The notes beneath the pieces are model-generated. The model saw nothing but the letters and a program-made list of their open reading frames with translations. It made no database searches and was not told the origin of the DNA. A stretch of DNA of 64,000 nucleotides, taken from NCBI GenBank assembly GCA_964523725.1, contig CAZGAU010000002.1, forward strand, positions 1 to 64,000. Reading direction: 5' to 3'. The DNA is from JADJNW01 sp964523725. GTDB taxonomy: Bacteria > Bacteroidota > Bacteroidia > Chitinophagales > Saprospiraceae. Below, in pieces: positions 60,492 through 64,000 of the stretch (positions are counted from its first letter, which is position 1; every line of letters begins with the position of its first letter). The position numbers and the translations under genes were made by a program.

Positions 60492-61166
60492 ATGACTGAA
60501 CACGAATTTCAAATAGGCGATTTAGTTTTGTACAAAAACAACCAGCTGATCGCGTTTAACAAACCTGCCAATGTACCGGTGCAGGAGGACAAAACCGGCG
60601 ATAAATCTTTATTTGGTTTGGGTGAAATTTATGCTAAATCCAAGCTGCATATCATCCACCGGCTCGATCGGCCGGCCACAGGTGTAGTGCTTTTTGCCAA
60701 AACAGAAGGTGCCCTGGTTTCATTGAATGACCAGTTTAAAAATAAAGAAGTGCGCAAAACCTATCTCGCAGTGGTGAAAAACCAACCGCCGCAAACGGAA
60801 GGAAAGTTGATGCATTTTTTGAAAAAGCACGCAAGACAAAACCGCTCGGTTGCTAGTGACACGGAAACGCCAGGAAGCAAAAAATCAGAGCTGAATTATC
60901 GCCTGATCGGTAGTATCGAAAATTATCATTTGCTGGAAATTGAATTGATTACAGGCCGACATCATCAGATACGGGCTCAGTTGAGTGCGATCGGTTGCCC
61001 CGTGAAAGGTGATGATAAATACGGTTTCAAAAGAGCTAACCCTGATCATTCCATCCATTTGCACGCCTGGAAATTGAAGTTTCGGCATCCGGTTTCGGGA
61101 GAAATAGAAGAGATCATGGCGCCGGTACCTGCGGAAGATCCGGTATGGAAGGCGTTTAAAATTTGA
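60492..61166 (+). CDS. RluA-family pseudouridine synthase
   Basis: A 224-aa protein that isomerises uridine in rRNA or tRNA. The catalytic motif reads IIHRLDRPATGVVLFAKT near residue 55, with Asp in RLDRPATG. ELITGRHHQIRAQLSAIGCP is the second family signature, and the end has HLHAWKLKFRHPVSG. There is no S4 domain, so it is a short member. The target site cannot be told from sequence. It is followed by rsmG in 21 bases. Confidence 0.93.
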   Translation: MTEHEFQIGDLVLYKNNQLIAFNKPANVPVQEDKTGDKSLFGLGEIYAKSKLHIIHRLDRPATGVVLFAKTEGALVSLNDQFKNKEVRKTYLAVVKNQPPQTEGKLMHFLKKHARQNRSVASDTETPGSKKSELNYRLIGSIENYHLLEIELITGRHHQIRAQLSAIGCPVKGDDKYGFKRANPDHSIHLHAWKLKFRHPVSGEIEEIMAPVPAEDPVWKAFKI

Positions 61167-61187
61167 TGTTTTTAAAGTTTTTTTTGA

Positions 61188-61820
61188 ATGGAAGAAATAT
61201 TGCGATATTTTCCAAATCTCACCGAAGCGCAACAAATACAATTTGCTCAGCTCGACGAACTTTACCGCGACTGGAATGCAAAGATCAACGTCATTTCCCG
61301 TAAGGATATTGACCATTTGTACGCGCATCATGTGCTGCATTCGCTCGCTATTGCCAAAGTTGTACAATTCAAGCCAGGAACAGAAATACTAGATATTGGC
61401 ACAGGTGGCGGATTTCCGGGCATTCCATTGGCAATTCTATTTCCGGAAACAAAGTTTACGTTGATGGATGGCACCCGTAAAAAAATTACCGTGGTGCAGG
61501 AAGTTGCCAATGGCATTGGTTTGCAAAACGTGACCGCACTGCATATGCGGGTGGAAGAATTCAAGCAACAAAAGTTCGATTTTGCGGTAAGCCGAGCTGT
61601 GGCGCCCCTGGAAAAACTAGTGGAATGGAGCTTCCGGCTAATTAAACAAAAAGATCAGAAACATATTTTGCCAAACGGACTAATAGCTCTGAAAGGCGGT
61701 GACATTCAAGCGGAAAGAAAAGCCCTGCCCAGAGGATTTTACACAGAAATATATCCGCTTTCAAAGTTTTTTAAAGATGATTATTATGCCGAAAAAGTAG
61801 CCGTTTATGTGCAGGCCTAA
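61188..61820 (+). CDS. rsmG: 16S rRNA (guanine527-N7)-methyltransferase
   Basis: Methylates G527 in the 530 loop of 16S rRNA, where loss gives low-level streptomycin resistance. The 210-aa GidB protein has WNAKINVISRKDIDHLYAHH near the N-terminus, the SAM motif ILDIGTGGGFPGIPLAI near residue 65 and SRAVAPLEKLVEW near residue 130. In many bacteria gidB is close to the origin and to parAB, which is interesting next to the parS-like sites 19 kb away, although no parA, parB or gidA is in the window. Confidence 0.96.
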   Translation: MEEILRYFPNLTEAQQIQFAQLDELYRDWNAKINVISRKDIDHLYAHHVLHSLAIAKVVQFKPGTEILDIGTGGGFPGIPLAILFPETKFTLMDGTRKKITVVQEVANGIGLQNVTALHMRVEEFKQQKFDFAVSRAVAPLEKLVEWSFRLIKQKDQKHILPNGLIALKGGDIQAERKALPRGFYTEIYPLSKFFKDDYYAEKVAVYVQA

Positions 61821-61855
61821 AGCCAGACATTTCTCAATCATAAAGAAGAATATTC

Positions 61856-61863
61856 TATTTTTG
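61856..61863 (+). promoter_or_regulatory. Possible -7 element of the ArsC-like gene
   Basis: TATTTTTG fits TAnnTTTG, 97 bases before the ATG at 61961, which gives a long leader. Confidence 0.4.
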
Positions 61864-61960
61864 CCTTTGGAACTAAATACTGGCTTATAAGTGTTGGAAT
61901 ATTGAGATTAATTCGATATTTTGTTCTTTATTTCCATTTCTTCACGAAAATTTATAAGCC

Positions 61961-62323
61961 ATGAAGACCCACACCAGAGAGATTATGATTTACTACAATC
62001 CGGAGTCGAGCGCTGACCGACGTACCGTGGCTTTTGCACAGACGCTTTCCACACATGTAAAAACGTACGAGTTTTCCAAGTCACCATCTACCGGAACCAG
62101 CTGGCAACAGATCATCGCAGCCCTCAACATCCATCCGAAAGAATTACTCAATAAATCTCACCCCTATTATCAACAGTTTATTCGCGGTCGTGAATTTGAC
62201 GACGAAGGCTGGCTCAATGTCCTGAAATATAATCCTGAACTTATAAAGGCACCGATCGCTGTACGCGGCAACCGAGCCATTGTTTGTACCACTCCTACCG
62301 ATATTTATAAATTGACTCTTTGA
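61961..62323 (+). CDS. ArsC/Spx-fold protein without the catalytic Cys
   Basis: A 120-aa protein with the thioredoxin-like ArsC fold. The active-site loop reads IYYNPESSADRRTVAF where ArsC has NPxCSxSR, so Cys is replaced by Ser at residue 16. The rest is family-like: a Pro-containing KAPIAVRGNRAIVCTTP at the end has the cis-Pro loop and the RP-type segment replaced. It should therefore not reduce arsenate. A regulatory or binding role, as for Spx, is possible. It has no partner gene. Confidence 0.72.
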   Translation: MKTHTREIMIYYNPESSADRRTVAFAQTLSTHVKTYEFSKSPSTGTSWQQIIAALNIHPKELLNKSHPYYQQFIRGREFDDEGWLNVLKYNPELIKAPIAVRGNRAIVCTTPTDIYKLTL

Positions 62324-62352
62324 TTCACTTCGCATTTCCGTTTCCTTTTTTG

Positions 62353-62360
62353 TACTTTTG
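62353..62360 (+). promoter_or_regulatory. -7 promoter element of the DUF3127 gene
   Basis: TACTTTTG fits TAnnTTTG and is 15 bases before the ATG at 62376. Confidence 0.55.
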
Positions 62361-62375
62361 GGGAAAAGAATTTTC

Positions 62376-62747
62376 ATGACTTCGTTTGAGATAGAAGGTA
62401 AACTTCACAAGGTATTTGAGACTGAAAGCAAGACCAGTTCATTCCAGGCAAGAGAATTTGTCATTGAAGTAACGGACGGTAATTATCCACAGTTTGTAAA
62501 ATTCCAACTGGTACAGGATCGTTGTGCCTTGGTGGACAATTACGCTGAGGGTGAAATGATCAAAGTACACTTCGACCTGCGGGGCCGGGAGTGGCAGGGT
62601 AAGTATTTTACCAATCTCAATGCCTGGCGCGTTGAGAAAGCACAAGAGGCTGCCGCTCAAACCACACCGCCGCCGGCTGCGAGTACAGGCGATTTCCCAA
62701 GTGCAACGGATGAGCCTACTTCATTCGATGATGATCTACCGTTTTAA
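62376..62747 (+). CDS. DUF3127 protein with SSB-like acidic tip
   Basis: A 123-aa protein of the DUF3127 family, small beta-barrel (OB-like) proteins of Bacteroidota. The core has FQAREFVIEVTDGNYPQFVK and IKVHFDLRGREWQGKYFTNL with the typical strand pattern. The last residues SFDDDLPF resemble the acidic tip of SSB (DDDIPF), which recruits DNA-repair partners. This suggests single-stranded DNA binding and partner recruitment, which is an inference. A frame start at the TTG at 62358 is unlikely, since it overlaps the promoter element. Confidence 0.86.
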   Translation: MTSFEIEGKLHKVFETESKTSSFQAREFVIEVTDGNYPQFVKFQLVQDRCALVDNYAEGEMIKVHFDLRGREWQGKYFTNLNAWRVEKAQEAAAQTTPPPAASTGDFPSATDEPTSFDDDLPF

Positions 62748-62810
62748 TATCGACGGTTTCAATAGGATTATCAAACACAACTTTGGAATCGGAACTGGCG
62801 TTCTCATGCT

Positions 62811-63344
62811 ATGAGAAAGCTACTTTTTTACTTTTTCCTGTTGGTAAGTTTGCAAGCCCAGGCACAAGCCCTGACCGGCATCAGCACAAAATGGAGCGAT
62901 TCCTTCCGGGAATGGGTCATTTATACCGAGGATGACGAGGGCGAACTTCGTATGCGCTGGCTCATGGATGATGACTGGACGGAATGGGAATACCGGATTG
63001 GCGATGAGAGTGGCACCATCAAATTAAAATGGCCGGGCGATCCCAATCAATGGAACCTGCGCAGCGGCAGCCAGGTAGTATCCATGCGTACCCGCTGGAA
63101 CAATGATCCCCGGGAATGGCGCATCGAAGCGGACAAGAATTTCATCATCAAAAGTCGCTACGGGAATATCCGGGATGAGTGGCAAATCGAAGACGATCGC
63201 TATGGTAATTTTGAAATGATCACTTCCTGGGAAGGCGACCCACGCGACTGGGCTATCACCGATGAACTAGACGAATCCGTTAGTATTCATACCAAAATGG
63301 CGCTGGTGTTTACGATTATTTTTAATAGCGTGCCGAAGTGGTGA
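62811..63344 (+). CDS. Secreted protein of six tryptophan-rich repeats
   Basis: A 177-aa protein with a signal peptide (about 1-20, ending LQAQAQA). The mature part is six repeats of 22-24 residues. Each has a pair of aromatic residues spaced by about seven positions: Trp28/Trp35, Trp50/Trp59, Trp74/Trp81, Trp96/Trp103, Tyr117/Trp124 and Trp140/Trp147. The consensus is basic residue-Trp-x-x-Asp-Pro-x-Glu-Trp-x-Ile, with a GDPxxW or NDPxEW centre. The Asp and Pro are strongly repeated. The C-terminus is hydrophobic (MALVFTIIFNSVPKW). No known family is recognised; the fold is probably a small beta solenoid or propeller. Confidence 0.72.
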   Translation: MRKLLFYFFLLVSLQAQAQALTGISTKWSDSFREWVIYTEDDEGELRMRWLMDDDWTEWEYRIGDESGTIKLKWPGDPNQWNLRSGSQVVSMRTRWNNDPREWRIEADKNFIIKSRYGNIRDEWQIEDDRYGNFEMITSWEGDPRDWAITDELDESVSIHTKMALVFTIIFNSVPKW

Positions 63345-63368
63345 AAAACTGCGACTGCTACTAAAAAA

Positions 63369-63821
63369 TCACTCCTTATTCTTGGTATCTATTACAATTG
63401 TTACTGGTCCGTCATTTAATAAACGCACTTTCATATCTGCACCGAATTCACCAGTGCCGACTTCCAATCCTGAGACGTCTTTGAGTTTTTGTACAAATTT
63501 TTCATACATCGGGATGGCAACATCCGGCTTGGACGCGCGTATGTAAGAGGGTCGATTGCCTTTCTTGGTGCTGGCGTGCAGGGTAAACTGGCTCACCACG
63601 ATCATGGCGCCACCGAGGTCCACTACCGATTTGTTCATTACACCGTTTTCATCATTAAAGATGCGGAGTTGGTTGATCTTTTTAGTTAACCAATCAATAT
63701 CTTCCTCATTATCAGCATCTTCTATACCAACCAGAATCAATAATCCCTCACCAATCGCCGATTTCACCTTGCCTTCAATCGTTACAGAAGCTTCGCTTAC
63801 TCGTTGTATGACAGCTCGCAT
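63369..63821 (-). CDS. dtd: D-aminoacyl-tRNA deacylase
   Basis: Removes D-amino acids (and mischarged Gly) from tRNA. The 150-aa protein has the catalytic Thr-containing SQFTLHASTKKGNRPSY near residue 80 and the cross-subunit GP motif in NDGPVTIVID near residue 137, both family marks. It starts MRAVIQRVSEASVTIEG. The length is standard (E. coli 145). The next gene fragment at the right edge is on the same strand, 90 bases before its start. Confidence 0.96.
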   Translation of the reverse strand: MRAVIQRVSEASVTIEGKVKSAIGEGLLILVGIEDADNEEDIDWLTKKINQLRIFNDENGVMNKSVVDLGGAMIVVSQFTLHASTKKGNRPSYIRASKPDVAIPMYEKFVQKLKDVSGLEVGTGEFGADMKVRLLNDGPVTIVIDTKNKE

Positions 63822-63910
63822 ACTTTTTTAGAGGCAAAAGACGGGAGATTTTGGACACCAGACAAATTCTACATGAGAAATCTATTGTTTAATGTCTCCC
63901 TTCTGAAAAT

Positions 63911-64000
63911 CTAAAATAAGGTCGGCGGCTCGGGCACCGGCTCGTGCAGCTCCGGAGAGTTATTAATCACAGAGTTAACCTTTTCCGAAACACGGTAAAG
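63911..64000 (-). CDS. C-terminal fragment of an unidentified gene
   Basis: An open minus-strand frame enters from the right edge and stops at 63911-63913. The visible 29 residues begin LYRVSEKVNSVINNSPEL and end HEPVPEPPTLF. Both other minus frames in the same stretch contain stops. The Pro-rich end looks like a flexible tail. No family can be assigned from this piece. It ends 89 bases before the dtd start. Confidence 0.5.
   Translation of the reverse strand, partial: LYRVSEKVNSVINNSPELHEPVPEPPTLF

Noticed and set aside
1..64000. CRISPR array, insertion sequence, prophage, tRNA or rRNA
   Set aside because: I saw no spaced direct repeats, transposase or phage genes, or cloverleaf and rRNA sequence by eye. 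A covariance-model search would be needed to exclude small RNA genes.

Overview
The window looks like chromosomal core sequence of a Bacteroidota bacterium, probably close to Saprospiria (Lewinella/Haliscomenobacter-like). The evidence is: Bacteroidota-restricted families (DUF4175, DUF4249, DUF4837, DUF4834-like, DUF2723, DUF3127), a paired TonB receptor and lipoprotein, a fused ThrA, little Shine-Dalgarno signal, many start-proximal TAnnTTTG (-7) promoter elements, and a 31-codon bS22/mS38-like ribosomal protein. No rRNA, tRNA, IS element, prophage or CRISPR array was seen. The assignment to class is inference.

Layout. 1-8.4 kb: mostly minus-strand metabolism (CoA-transferase fragment, OmpA-like protein, kynurenine 3-monooxygenase, membrane protein, adenine deaminase, M48 protease, histidine ammonia-lyase) plus an MscS channel. 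8.7-16.6 kb: two OmpH/Skp chaperones, TrmB, two secreted proteins, DapD, Pth, a glycosyltransferase and a 33-aa Cys-rich lipoprotein-like peptide. 16.6-24.3 kb: RNase G, bS22-like peptide, TPR protein, HU, then YicC-Gmk-ApaG and a RidA protein with RecJ. 24.4-36.3 kb: TonB receptor/DUF4249 pair, OmpA lipoprotein, alpha/beta hydrolase, M1 aminopeptidase and a 1176-aa DUF4175 coiled-coil protein. 36.4-45.3 kb: anti-sigma-like ATPase, YbeY, the thrA-thrB-thrC operon, mevalonate-diphosphate decarboxylase, rhodanese and an alpha-oxoamine synthase. 45.3-56.8 kb: Nramp-like transporter with two glycosyltransferases, VanX-like dipeptidase, MoxR ATPase, DUF4837 lipoprotein, HtpG, M28 peptidase, RpiB. 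56.8-64 kb: DUF2723 membrane protein, small membrane protein, RluA, RsmG, ArsC-like protein, DUF3127 protein, a Trp-repeat secreted protein, Dtd and a C-terminal gene fragment.

The strongest unusual signal is a pair of identical 16-bp perfect palindromes, TGTTCCACGTGGAACA, matching the ParB-binding parS site. One lies in frame inside thrC (41888-41903) and the other directly after its stop codon (42236-42251). They suggest that the thr operon carries part of the chromosome's centromere-like region. Other points worth a look are a secreted protein built from six W-x6-W type repeats, a possible plus-strand noncoding RNA between htpG and the M28 peptidase gene, an Nramp-like transporter without the canonical metal-binding motifs, an ArsC-fold protein without its catalytic Cys, a DUF3127 protein with an SSB-like acidic tip, a structured leader before thrA, and two conserved-looking micro-proteins. 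The window otherwise reads as housekeeping sequence and I see no obvious defence or secretion island.
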